This document shows, piece after piece, positions 17,684 through 24,983 of a stretch of DNA of 51,159 nt (position 1 is the first letter of the stretch; every line of letters starts with the position of its first letter). A program made the position numbers and the translations under genes. Under the pieces are notes generated by a model. That model had not been told where the DNA came from. It did not search any database and worked only from the letters and a program-made list of their open reading frames with translations. Origin of the DNA: Lentisphaeria bacterium (GTDB lineage Bacteria; Verrucomicrobiota; Lentisphaeria; Victivallales; Victivallaceae); NCBI GenBank assembly GCA_017466125.1, contig JAFTUS010000053.1, positions 1-51,159 of the forward strand, read 5' to 3'.

Positions 17684-17986
17684 TTAAAAAGGTTCGACAA
17701 CGATAACGCTGTTGAGCGTACCGAGTTCATTGGGAACGAAATTGGGGTTGTTTTCATCGACCCGCCATTCGCCGTTGACGACCAGTTTGTACTCGTACGT
17801 GCCGGGTTCCAGCATGAGGATACCGGTGTAGACGCCGTCATTATTTTTATCGCACAGTTCTTTTGCGGGCTGCCAGTTATTGAATGTTCCGGCAACAAAG
17901 ACATTGCTCCCGGGAGCGGCGATCGCCTGAAACGTAATGCGGCGCCGCACGGGACGGTTGGTTTTGGGCATGGCTTTTCTGCTCAT
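17684..17986 (-). CDS. free-standing CBM48 (AMPK-type) glycogen-binding protein
   Basis: The protein has 100 residues and consists almost wholly of one CBM48 module, after a short basic N-terminus (about 1-16). The signature segments are VFVAGTFNNWQPAK, GVYTGILMLEPGTYEYKLVVNGEW and the acidic NPNFVPNELGTLNSVIVV end. It has no catalytic domain and no signal peptide, so it is presumably cytoplasmic and binds glycogen. It is the first gene of the glycogen operon, with AAGGAG 7 nt before its ATG. It could target or tether enzymes to the granule, or act as a partner of a kinase; this is inference. Confidence 0.85.
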   Translation of the reverse strand: MSRKAMPKTNRPVRRRITFQAIAAPGSNVFVAGTFNNWQPAKELCDKNNDGVYTGILMLEPGTYEYKLVVNGEWRVDENNPNFVPNELGTLNSVIVVEPF

Positions 17987-18036
17987 GATTTACTCCTTAT
18001 CTTAAACGGACAACAGATACAAAATGATATGTTATT

Positions 18037-18064
18037 AATATACATCTTTTTTCTGTTTTGTCAA
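18037..18064 (-). promoter_or_regulatory. glycogen operon promoter
   Basis: On the minus strand TTGACA (18064-18059), a 16-bp spacer and TATATT (18042-18037) followed by AATAAC. The predicted leader before the CBM48 start is about 45 nt. Confidence 0.75.
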
Positions 18065-18153
18065 GCAGATAAAATCAGATGTTACTGTTTCAGTTATAAA
18101 CAATTACTCTATGAAGCCATTTTTTCCTTCATCACTCACTAAATATACATTCA

Positions 18154-18188
18154 GCGGGATGTTCCATAAGGAATTTTTTCAATCCCGC
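18154..18188 (-). other. inverted repeat across the proA stop
   Basis: GCGGGAT/ATCCCGC arms at 18182-18188 and 18154-18160 flank the proA stop codon. No T-run follows on the minus strand, so it is only a possible transcript end for proA. I see nothing else in the remaining bases up to the glycogen promoter. Confidence 0.35.
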
Positions 18189-19420
18189 AGCTGCCCGCTG
18201 CCGACCGCCACCCACTTGTAGGTGCAGAGTTCTGCCGGACCTACGGGTCCCCGGGCATGGAGACGGTCTGTACTGATACCGACCACAGCCCCCATGCCGT
18301 AATCACCGCCGCCCGAAAGCCGGGTGGAGGCATTGACCAGCACCGAGGCGGAGTCCACCCCGGCAATGAACTGCATCGCCAGTTCGTCCGAACCGGTTAT
18401 GATGCCGTCCGTATGACCCGAACCGTGTTCTGCAATGTGTTTCATCGCTTCATTGATGCCGTCCACCAGACGGATCGAAAGTATACTGCCGAGATATTCC
18501 GTATCCCAATCCTCCTCCGTTGCCGGAATACAGCCGGGGACCCGCTGACAGAAGCGGGCGCAGCCGCGGATCTCCACACCGTTCCGGCGCAGATTTTCCG
18601 CAAGGTTTTCCAGCAGGGTGTCCGGAGCCGCCGCATCGATCAGCAGTGTTTCAAGCGCATTGCATACTGCGACATTCTGACATTTGGAATTGACGGTCAG
18701 TTTTATCGCCATATCTTCATCGGCATCGGCGGCGATGTACAAGTGACAAATGCCGTCATAATGTTTCAGAACCGGGATACGGGTCCCTTCTGCAATGGCT
18801 TTGATCAGACTTTTTCCGCCGCGCGGAATGATCAGATCGATGTATTTATCCTGTTGTAAAAGTTCCGTAACGGCACTGCGGTCTGCAGTGGGGATCAACT
18901 GGATGGCATCCTCCGGCAAGCCCGCCTCTTTTGCCGCTGAACGCATGGCTCCGGCAAGCACAAGATTGGTGCGGAGCGACTCCGAACCGCCTTTGAGAAT
19001 GACCGCATTGCCGCTTTTCAGAGCAACGGCGGCGGCATCTGTCGTCACATTCGGGCGCGCCTCATAGATCATAGCGATCACCCCGATAGGAACAGCGACC
19101 CGCCTGACATCAAGTCCGCTGGGCATAATGCGGCTTTCGATGACTCTGCCGACAGGATCAGGCAGCGCGGCCGCCTCCTGCAAACGCTTCACCATATACT
19201 GAAAAACTTTTTCATCCACTTTCAACCGTTTTTGAAAAGCGGCGGAAAGCCCGGCGGCATCGGCAAGATCGGCGGCATTGGCGGCAAGCACTTCCTCTTT
19301 ACAGGCAATCAGTTTCCCCGCCATCCGGTTCAGGGCATCGGCGCGGCGGTCCGGCGAAACACTCCGCAGAACGGCGGCGGCAGAACGTGCATTGTATGCC
19401 AGCGTTTCAATCGCAGTCAC
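18179..19420 (-). CDS. proA: glutamate-5-semialdehyde dehydrogenase (gamma-glutamyl phosphate reductase)
   Basis: The protein has 413 residues and makes glutamate 5-semialdehyde in proline biosynthesis, using NADPH. The aldehyde dehydrogenase fold shows MIYEARPNVTTDAAAVALKS, AVILKGGSES and the catalytic C253 in NVAVCNALETLL. The start codon is GTG, with GGAGG 6 nt upstream. It follows the pyridoxal kinase gene by 14 bp. The partner kinase gene proB is not in this window. The TVNSKCQNVAVCN segment replaces the usual KTQRPGVCN but keeps the nucleophile. Confidence 0.92.
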   Translation of the reverse strand: MTAIETLAYNARSAAAVLRSVSPDRRADALNRMAGKLIACKEEVLAANAADLADAAGLSAAFQKRLKVDEKVFQYMVKRLQEAAALPDPVGRVIESRIMPSGLDVRRVAVPIGVIAMIYEARPNVTTDAAAVALKSGNAVILKGGSESLRTNLVLAGAMRSAAKEAGLPEDAIQLIPTADRSAVTELLQQDKYIDLIIPRGGKSLIKAIAEGTRIPVLKHYDGICHLYIAADADEDMAIKLTVNSKCQNVAVCNALETLLIDAAAPDTLLENLAENLRRNGVEIRGCARFCQRVPGCIPATEEDWDTEYLGSILSIRLVDGINEAMKHIAEHGSGHTDGIITGSDELAMQFIAGVDSASVLVNASTRLSGGGDYGMGAVVGISTDRLHARGPVGPAELCTYKWVAVGSGQLRD

Positions 19421-19434
19421 GAAAAACCTCCCGT

Positions 19435-20256
19435 TTACTTCAGCAATTCGACCAGATCGGGAATGATTTTCTCAAAACAGACACCGTACCAGTGTTCTTC
19501 CGGCGTAGCGGGTATCGCCAGACAGACCGCATCGGCGGCAATGGCGGCAGCCTCAAAAGCCGTTTTTTCCCGCATCAAAGCACCGGCGAACACGCTGGCA
19601 AAAAGGTCGCCCGTTCCGTGGGAACTGCGGCTCAACCGGGGGTTGAAGTCGTATTCAATGGAGTTCCCGTCACTGACGGCGCACCCCAGCAGACCGGGAT
19701 CAAACGAAACGCCGGTCAGGATGACGTTCTTTGCGCCGAGCGTATGGAGACGCTTGACAACTCCTTCGATATAAGCGACATCATAATTTTCAAGACGGCA
19801 CTCTTCGCCGAGCAGAAAAGCCGCCTCCGTGAGGTTGGGCAGAATGTAATCGGCTCCGTCGCAGAGTTTGCACATTTTCTGCGGGAAATCGGCACTGAAA
19901 CCGGGATAGAGTTTGCCGTTGTCCGCCATGACAGGGTCAACGATGCGCACCGCCCCTTCTGCGGCGCAGTTCTCCATGAGGTGAAGAATGGGGGGGATCT
20001 GCTCTTCGCAGACATATCCGGTATAGAAAGCATCGAATTTCAGACCGTTGTCAAGCCAACTCTTTTCAATCGCCGGGATATCGGCAGTCAGATCGTGAAA
20101 CGTATAATTTTTGAACCCCGCCGTATGGGTGGAAAGCACAGCGGACGGCAGGATCACCGTTTCGATCCCGCAAGCGGAAATCACCGGAAGTGCGACCGTA
20201 AGCGAACACTGTCCGAAACAGGAAATATCCTGAATGGTAAGAAGTTTTTTATCCAT
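19435..20256 (-). CDS. pyridoxal/pyridoxamine kinase, PfkB superfamily
   Basis: The protein has 273 residues from the ATG at 20256, where GAAGGAG precedes the start; an upstream in-frame ATG at 20340 lies before the promoter. The fold is ribokinase-like: N-terminal QDISCFGQCSLTVALPVISACG, DPVMADNGKLYPGF, and the anion-hole/catalytic segment SSHGTGDLFASVFAGAL with the catalytic Asp. It phosphorylates B6 vitamers to supply pyridoxal phosphate, the cofactor of glgP in the neighbouring operon. pdxA, a de novo B6 gene, occurs elsewhere in the window. PdxK versus PdxY cannot be settled by eye. Confidence 0.85.
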   Translation of the reverse strand: MDKKLLTIQDISCFGQCSLTVALPVISACGIETVILPSAVLSTHTAGFKNYTFHDLTADIPAIEKSWLDNGLKFDAFYTGYVCEEQIPPILHLMENCAAEGAVRIVDPVMADNGKLYPGFSADFPQKMCKLCDGADYILPNLTEAAFLLGEECRLENYDVAYIEGVVKRLHTLGAKNVILTGVSFDPGLLGCAVSDGNSIEYDFNPRLSRSSHGTGDLFASVFAGALMREKTAFEAAAIAADAVCLAIPATPEEHWYGVCFEKIIPDLVELLK

Positions 20257-20295
20257 GTTCCTTTCTCCTTCTTTTATATTTTGCAACCGCCTATT

Positions 20296-20324
20296 AATAT
20301 ACTGCATATTTACAGAAAAAACAA
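20296..20324 (-). promoter_or_regulatory. promoter of the pyridoxal kinase-proA pair
   Basis: On the minus strand TTGTTT (20324-20319), 17 bp, TATATT (20301-20296) followed by AATAGG, the same -10 extension seen at the pgi and grpE promoters. Confidence 0.65.
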
Positions 20325-20415
20325 GATTTTTCCGTTTCAACGTAAAAAAACATCTTTATTTTCTGGTTTTTGCGTGTATAGTATAGAAAAGACAAAACTC
20401 AAGATACAGGTAACT

Positions 20416-21000
20416 ATGAAAATCATTGCCGGTTGTGCAAGAAATGCGGAATTGCTCTCTCCGCCGGATCTCGGGGTGCGCCCGACTGCGGTGCGTTCCC
20501 GCAAAGCCCTTTTTGACAGCATCGGGGCAAAAATGGACGGTGCCGCCGTACTGGATCTGTTTTCCGGTTCCGGTGCGCTGGGGCTTGAAGCCGCCAGCAG
20601 GGGGGCCGCCGAAATACTGATGATCGAACTCGATCCCCGGCACATCCCCGTCATTGAACAGAATATCCAAATCGTACAGAAAACCGGCGCAGCATCGGCG
20701 ATCACCCTGATCAACGCCGATGTGCTGGATCTGCCCCGTTACTCCAAGCGCATCAGCCATGCGGACTATATTTTTGCCGACCCGCCCTATGCCCGTTCCG
20801 GCGAACTGTTCCAAAACCTGTTGACCAAGCCCCGTTTCCGGGAAGATTTCGCCGGAGCGCAGCTCTTCTGGGAAATTCCGGATACTCCCGGAGCAGCCGG
20901 GGCTTTCATCAACTCCCCCGCATTGAAAAACTGGCAGTTGCGGGAGTTCGCCGGGACCCGTTTCCTGGTCGGCACCGTTGCAGAACCTCCATTGAAATAA
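20416..21000 (+). CDS. rsmD: 16S rRNA (guanine966-N2)-methyltransferase
   Basis: The protein has 194 residues. The start at 20416 follows AGG by 6 nt and gives the typical N-terminus MKIIAGCARN; the frame is open further upstream but is antisense to pdxK there. Family motifs are LGVRPTAVRSRKALFDSIG, the SAM-binding LDLFSGSGALGLEAASRGA and the catalytic FADPPYARSG. It methylates G966 of 16S rRNA in 30S assembly. It runs divergently from the pyridoxal kinase gene and stands 9 bp before yifB, with which it is probably co-transcribed. Confidence 0.9.
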   Translation: MKIIAGCARNAELLSPPDLGVRPTAVRSRKALFDSIGAKMDGAAVLDLFSGSGALGLEAASRGAAEILMIELDPRHIPVIEQNIQIVQKTGAASAITLINADVLDLPRYSKRISHADYIFADPPYARSGELFQNLLTKPRFREDFAGAQLFWEIPDTPGAAGAFINSPALKNWQLREFAGTRFLVGTVAEPPLK

Positions 21001-21009
21001 GGATTTTTC

Positions 21010-22545
21010 ATGTTAGCCAAAACCTACTCATCCATCGTCATCGGTATCGATGCCTACACCATTGAGATCGAAGCAAACGTTTCCACAACTCAACGGGGAG
21101 CGGAAAATATCCTCTCCATTGTCGGACTGCCCGATCTGGCAGTCAAAGAGAGCCGCGACCGGGTAAAATCCGCGATCATCAGTTCCGGACTTATACCGCC
21201 GCGGGGCAATGCGGTGGTCAATCTTGCTCCGGCTGACCTGAAGAAGGAAGGAGCGGGTTTCGACCTCGGCATCGCCCTTGCACTGCTGGCGGCGACCGGA
21301 GTTGTCAATGCGGAACAGCTCGCCCGCTGTGCGGTACTGGGCGAACTTGCTCTTGACGGCACACTGCGCCCGGTGCGGGGAGCATTGCCCGCAGCGGCAC
21401 AACTCCGCAAGGAGGGCAAACTCGAAGCACTGCTCGTTCCGGAAGCAAATGCGGAAGAAGCCGCCCTCGCCGCAGGAAATACGCTCGGCATCCTGCCGGT
21501 ATCCTCCCTGCGCGATGCCATTGATGCGGTAAATGAGGGCGGACGCCTTGCACACAAAGCGCACATCGAAGACTACACAGGCAAATTCCCCGCCGACATG
21601 CCGGACTTCGCAGAGATCAAAGGTCAAATCATGGCGAAACGGGCGTTGGAGATCGCGGCGGCAGGCGGACATAATATTCTTATGGTCGGTCCGCCGGGGA
21701 CCGGCAAATCCATGGCGGCAATGCGCCTGCCGGGGATACTGCCGCCGATGACATTGGAAGAAACGCTTGAGACCAGCCGTATTTACAGTGTTCTCGGTAT
21801 GCTCAGTTCGGGTCAGCCGCTGCTGAACCGGCGTCCATTCCGTGCGCCGCACCATACGATTTCGGATGCGGGGCTGATCGGCGGCGGCAAGACGCCCCGT
21901 CCGGGTGAAATATCCCTTGCGCACAACGGCGTTCTTTTTCTGGACGAACTTCCGGAATTCAAACGCAACGTGTTTGAAGTTCTGCGTCAGCCGCTGGAGA
22001 ACGGAGAGATCACCGTAAGCCGCGCCGCCGGGAATTGTTCATTCCCCGCCGACTTCATTCTTTGCGCCGCCATGAACCCCTGTCCCTGCGGACGGGGAGA
22101 ATACGACCTGGGCTGTACGTGCAAACCGGAAGAAAAACGGCGGTATCTGAAAAAAATATCAGGGCCGCTGCTGGACCGCATCGATCTGCAAATCCAGTTG
22201 AGACAGTTGAGCCAGCAGGAACTCCTCGCCGCCCCGAACGGAGAGACCAGCGCACAGATACGCCAACGGGTCATCCGGGCAAGAGAGATACAAAAAGAGC
22301 GGACGAAAAAGACGCTCCACTACTGCAATGCGCAATTTACGCCGCGCGAATTACAGAAATTCTGTGTTGTTGCCCCTTCGGGTCAGCAAATCCTCCGTCA
22401 GGCGATCAGCCACTACAAATTAAGTCCCCGCGCCTACGACCGTATTCTGAAAGTAGCCCGCACCATAGCCGACCTCGCAGAATCGGAATACATCCGGGAC
22501 GAACATCTCTTTGAAGCGATCAACTACCGCAAAAAAGAGTGGTGA
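21010..22545 (+). CDS. YifB/ComM-family Mg-chelatase-like AAA+ ATPase
   Basis: The protein has 511 residues in the usual order: an N-terminal Lon-protease-like ChlI domain (about 1-180), the AAA+ core with Walker A GPPGTGKSMAAM and Walker B-like VLFLDELPEF, a cysteine-rich insert (CPCGRGEYDLGCTC) and a C-terminal Mg-chelatase domain. ComM in this family is a hexameric helicase that promotes branch migration during natural transformation; YifB-like proteins are widespread even in non-competent bacteria. TAAGGA precedes the ATG. The gene looks complete, ending just before the foreign region. Confidence 0.9.
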   Translation: MLAKTYSSIVIGIDAYTIEIEANVSTTQRGAENILSIVGLPDLAVKESRDRVKSAIISSGLIPPRGNAVVNLAPADLKKEGAGFDLGIALALLAATGVVNAEQLARCAVLGELALDGTLRPVRGALPAAAQLRKEGKLEALLVPEANAEEAALAAGNTLGILPVSSLRDAIDAVNEGGRLAHKAHIEDYTGKFPADMPDFAEIKGQIMAKRALEIAAAGGHNILMVGPPGTGKSMAAMRLPGILPPMTLEETLETSRIYSVLGMLSSGQPLLNRRPFRAPHHTISDAGLIGGGKTPRPGEISLAHNGVLFLDELPEFKRNVFEVLRQPLENGEITVSRAAGNCSFPADFILCAAMNPCPCGRGEYDLGCTCKPEEKRRYLKKISGPLLDRIDLQIQLRQLSQQELLAAPNGETSAQIRQRVIRAREIQKERTKKTLHYCNAQFTPRELQKFCVVAPSGQQILRQAISHYKLSPRAYDRILKVARTIADLAESEYIRDEHLFEAINYRKKEW

Positions 22546-22559
22546 TCCCCCGCACAACG

Positions 22560-22604
22560 ATACGCCCTTTTCATCTTTCGCCCGTATTTCAATACAGGGC
22601 GTAT
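22560..22604 (+). other. competing inverted repeats after yifB
   Basis: AGGGCGTAT (22596-22604) can pair with ATACGCCCT (22560-22568) or, together with the bases before it, with the nearer CGCCCGTATT (22579-22588). The T-run after it is weak, so it may be a poor terminator of the rsmD-yifB transcript. A TATAAT box follows at about 22610. Confidence 0.4.
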
Positions 22605-22688
22605 TGTTTATAATGCAAAAACAGTTTGCCGCAAACAGTTCCTTCATCTTGCGTCCGACCTCAAAACGGCTTTAAATTGAATATATTT

Positions 22689-23057
22689 TTATATTTTTTT
22701 GTTTTTGAGCCTTGAATTCCTTCGGAGATTTTTATGGCGCACAGCAAAAAAGTGGAAAACATAACAGAAAGTTGGTTCTGCTGTTGTTTCATCAGTAAAC
22801 AAGGGTAATTCATCACCGGCAATAGGTGACCCATCATAGCAAGTGGCAATCAGCTTTTTCAACCCTAAAAAATTAAAGTTCATTGCAAAGTATTTGAAAA
22901 AGTTGCTTTCAAAAGGGTCATCACAATTACAAAAAAACGTTTTCCCCTTGAAATGGTCTTTATAGTGCCGTAACTCTTTCTCAATATCTGTTAATTGTGT
23001 ATAAAACTCATCCTGCTTTGCTTTTTGAGCGTGTTGTAAATTTGCCTTGCCTGCCAT
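22689..23057 (-). pseudogene. N-terminal remnant of an EcoRI-family adenine-specific DNA methyltransferase
   Basis: The first roughly 90 of 122 residues match the start of EcoRI-type N6-adenine methylases as I know them: DEFYTQLTDIEKELRHY, HFKGKTFFCNCDDPFESNFFKYF and LGLKKLIATCYDGSPIAG. Full-length members have about 300-350 residues and carry an NPPF catalytic motif, which is absent here. From about residue 95 the sequence is unfamiliar and ends at TAA, so I read the gene as truncated. A GGTGA precedes the ATG, 8 bp after the nuclease gene. The DNA is AT-rich compared with flanking genes, which points to transfer, most likely by phage. The catalytic half is not found in any frame downstream. 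Confidence 0.65.
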
Positions 23058-23065
23058 ATTTCACC

Positions 23066-23545
23066 CTATGTGTCAGCATTTTTCTGTGATTTGCGGAATT
23101 GGTAAGGATTTATGGGGTTTGGTTCTGCCCATAAACCTTTTTTATCTGCCCTTGCTTGTTTTTCAGCTTGAATGTATGCAGGGGTTTTATCGTAATAGCT
23201 GTAATGCCACGCATAGCCATTTTGAACCATTACAAGATTGATTTCTGCACCGTCACAGTAAATAACCCCTGAAACTCTGCCGTAACGGTCTATTTCTTTG
23301 AACCTTACAGAAACTTGTTTGCCGAAAATCAAAGAGGATAAATACTGTTTGGCTTTGTTGCCAAAGGCTTGTTTCTTTTCAGGTGCATCAATTTTATTAA
23401 GGCGTATGCGGAATTTGCCTTTATCAAGATTATCTAAAACAGTAATGGTATCACCGTCAGAAACGCCAACAACCTTACCAATGATTTCAGCGGAAAAGAG
23501 AGAAAGAGAGAGTAAAAGCAGAGAGAGTAAAAATAGTGGTTTCAT
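23066..23545 (-). CDS. secreted staphylococcal-nuclease-like (thermonuclease) protein
   Basis: The protein has 159 residues: a signal peptide (about 1-19) and an SNase domain with SDGDTITVL, RIRLNKIDAPEKK and EIDRYGRVSGVIYCDG, ending GLWAEPNPINPYQFRK. Both active-site arginines have candidates, but the position of the catalytic Glu43 of the staphylococcal enzyme is Lys (FGNKAK), a change I have seen in other bacterial members, so activity is uncertain. I chose the ATG at 23545 for the signal peptide; its ribosome-binding site is weak. The gene ends in TAG, directly before the methylase remnant, and shares its AT-rich character. Confidence 0.78.
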   Translation of the reverse strand: MKPLFLLSLLLLSLSLFSAEIIGKVVGVSDGDTITVLDNLDKGKFRIRLNKIDAPEKKQAFGNKAKQYLSSLIFGKQVSVRFKEIDRYGRVSGVIYCDGAEINLVMVQNGYAWHYSYYDKTPAYIQAEKQARADKKGLWAEPNPINPYQFRKSQKNADT

Positions 23546-23867
23546 GCTGTGGTTGTTTCTTTTGGAGTTATGGGAAACACCACAAAAAAAGAGGTGCATC
23601 CCTGTTTGTACACCCTCACACGTCCACCACAGACGTACACAGTAAATACAAATGCAGAAATGCACCGTGTATGCAATTATACACGGCACAAAAATCGCAC
23701 TTTACTGTGTTTCAGGCTTAATCTACAAGGTGGTGGTTTGTGAGGGTAGCCCTGACTTTTATGCTATATAGTTGTTGTAATCAAAAGTTTTTTAGTTTTG
23801 CTGTTTTTTCGCCTTTCCTGTTGGTTAAAATAAACACTCCACAATATAGCACTGCAAAGGCAAAATT
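23546..23867 (-). other. AT-rich non-coding stretch of the phage-like insert
   Basis: I find no convincing gene in these 322 bp. The stretch holds a strong palindrome (23665-23686) and two similar GTGGTGG..TGTGAGGGT segments, one per strand, about 110 bp apart (near 23613-23632 and 23729-23749). On the minus strand TGTATAATTG beside the palindrome is a possible -10 for the nuclease gene. Confidence 0.5.
23665..23686. repeat. palindrome CCGTGTAT-6-ATACACGG
   Basis: A perfect 8-bp inverted repeat with a 6-bp centre, overlapping a TATAAT box on the minus strand 120-140 bp before the nuclease start. It may be a phage-repressor-type operator or a terminator stem; no T-run is present on either side. 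Confidence 0.5.
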
Positions 23868-24239
23868 TCAACTTGAAATTACAGATTTTTCGTAATAGGA
23901 ACTACCAAAAATTCTTACTGCATAGTAACAAGTGTATGCTTTCCATGTGGTAAAACCGTCTGCAAGTAAAAACTGCAAAAATATCTAATCAGCTTGTTTT
24001 CTGCTCAATATGGCAGTGGAGTATAACCAATCATGGATTATTGCCGCTCTAATGGTTCTACCGTCTATACATGGTGCAATCAATCCCCAAAACATCTGGG
24101 GAATACTGGCACCATCAGAAACAAACCCTTTGGGTACTGTGAATGTTTGCCCCTAAAAAACAAAAGGTATTTCCACCAATGTTTTGATTTTGGAAATACC
24201 GTTTTCAGCATAAATCTTACAAGGTATGCCATTATTCAT
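23868..24239 (-). pseudogene. DUF1353 phage protein with two in-frame TAG codons
   Basis: Read through, the minus frame is 123 codons from ATG (24239) to TGA (23868). Conserved DUF1353 features appear in order: TVPKGFVSDGASIP, an FWGLIAP segment, RAAIIHDWLYS, SRKQAD and, at the end, TTWKAYTCYYAVRIFG. Two TAG codons interrupt it, at 24153-24155 (codon 29) and 23985-23987 (codon 85). There is no frameshift and no internal TAA or TGA. DUF1353 is a small family common in phages, of unknown function. Either this is a lightly decayed pseudogene (two CAG-to-TAG changes would suffice) or it comes from a phage that reads TAG as an amino acid. Its start overlaps the stop of the next gene upstream. Confidence 0.72.
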
Positions 24240-24360
24240 TTTTGCTGTAAATCTCCTTTAAGGCATCGGCAATGTTTTTTACGCTGTTTTGTATATCAGC
24301 AGTGTTTTTGGTCTGCAAAGTTGCCCTAATCAGCACCGTTTTTGCCTATGCGTTATACAT
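24232..24360 (-). CDS. small phage-type ORF with in-frame TAG
   Basis: ATG (24360) to TAA (24232), 43 codons, with TAG as codon 5 (24346-24348). After the TAG the frame reads as a helical peptide (TKNTADIQNSVKNIADALKEIYSKNE). AGGAGGA lies directly before the ATG, closer than usual. A GTG at 24336, with AGG 8 nt upstream, could instead start a 34-residue protein and avoid the TAG. The stop overlaps the DUF1353 start (AATGAATAA), as in packed phage genomes. I do not recognise a family. Confidence 0.4.
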
Positions 24361-24501
24361 TCCTCCTCAACCGATTTTGCGCCGGGACGGAGCCTGGCTG
24401 TAACACTCCGCAGAACAACAGCGTTTGAAGGCGCGGACGGCGCAACTGAAACAATGGCTGAATAAACGCCCACGGTGACGGTATGTGTTCCCGGGCCGGT
24501 T
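24361..24501 (+). other. GC-richer junction between phage-like insert and smpB
   Basis: Base composition returns to that of the chromosome here. A plus-strand frame (about 24400-24477) reads AEQQRLKARTAQLKQWLNKRPR and then TGA, resembling the C-terminus of a truncated gene, but I cannot name it and a TAA interrupts it upstream. I see no tRNA or tmRNA and no clear att repeat. Confidence 0.3.
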
Positions 24502-24966
24502 TTACCGTTTCATTGCACGGCGCATTTCCAGATCGGCTTGGCGTTTTTTCAGCGTCTCACGCTGATCGGCGTGCGTTTTCCCCTGACAATAGGCGATCTC
24601 CACTTTAATAAGCCCCTGTTTGAGGTACATTTTCAGAGGAACGATCGTCCCCCCCCTGCTGCCGAGCCATTGGGAGAGTTTCAGGATCTCCCGCTTGTGC
24701 AAAAGCAGTTGGCGGGGCTGGCGCATATCGTGGTTGAAACGGTTTCCGTAACCGTAATGCGAAATCTGTGTGCAAAGCAGCATGGCATTGCCGTTCTGGA
24801 TCTTCACATAACCGTCACTGATAACAACGGCACGTTCCCGGCAGCTCTTGACCTCTGTACCGACCAGTTTGATACCGGCTTCAAAACGTTCCAGAATGTT
24901 GTAGTCGTGGAACGCTTTCTTATTGGTCGCAAGTACCGGATTATCGTCTGGTTTCTTTTTCGCCAC
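24502..24966 (-). CDS. smpB: SsrA-binding protein SmpB
   Basis: The protein has 154 residues and is essential for trans-translation: it binds tmRNA and rescues stalled ribosomes. The characteristic segments are ATNKKAFHDYNILERFEAGIKLVGTEVKS, HDMRQPRQLLLHKREI, GGTIVPLKMYLKQGLIKVEIAYCQGK and the basic C-terminal tail (RETLKKRQADLEMRRAMKR). It is last in the grpE-dnaJ-smpB run, 17 bp after dnaJ. The tmRNA gene itself is not seen nearby. Confidence 0.95.
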   Translation of the reverse strand: MAKKKPDDNPVLATNKKAFHDYNILERFEAGIKLVGTEVKSCRERAVVISDGYVKIQNGNAMLLCTQISHYGYGNRFNHDMRQPRQLLLHKREILKLSQWLGSRGGTIVPLKMYLKQGLIKVEIAYCQGKTHADQRETLKKRQADLEMRRAMKR

Positions 24967-24983
24967 AGGATACCTCGCTATTC

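Noticed and set aside
22661..22849. 62-residue minus-strand frame beside the methylase remnant
   Set aside because: Out of frame with the methylase and without a ribosome-binding site or family resemblance.
24033..24329. 98-residue plus-strand frame in the phage-like insert
   Set aside because: It is antisense to the read-through DUF1353 frame, which has family motifs; the plus product resembles nothing.
24361..24501. tmRNA or tRNA gene as integration site beside smpB
   Set aside because: I looked for T-loop and acceptor-stem patterns on both strands and found none.
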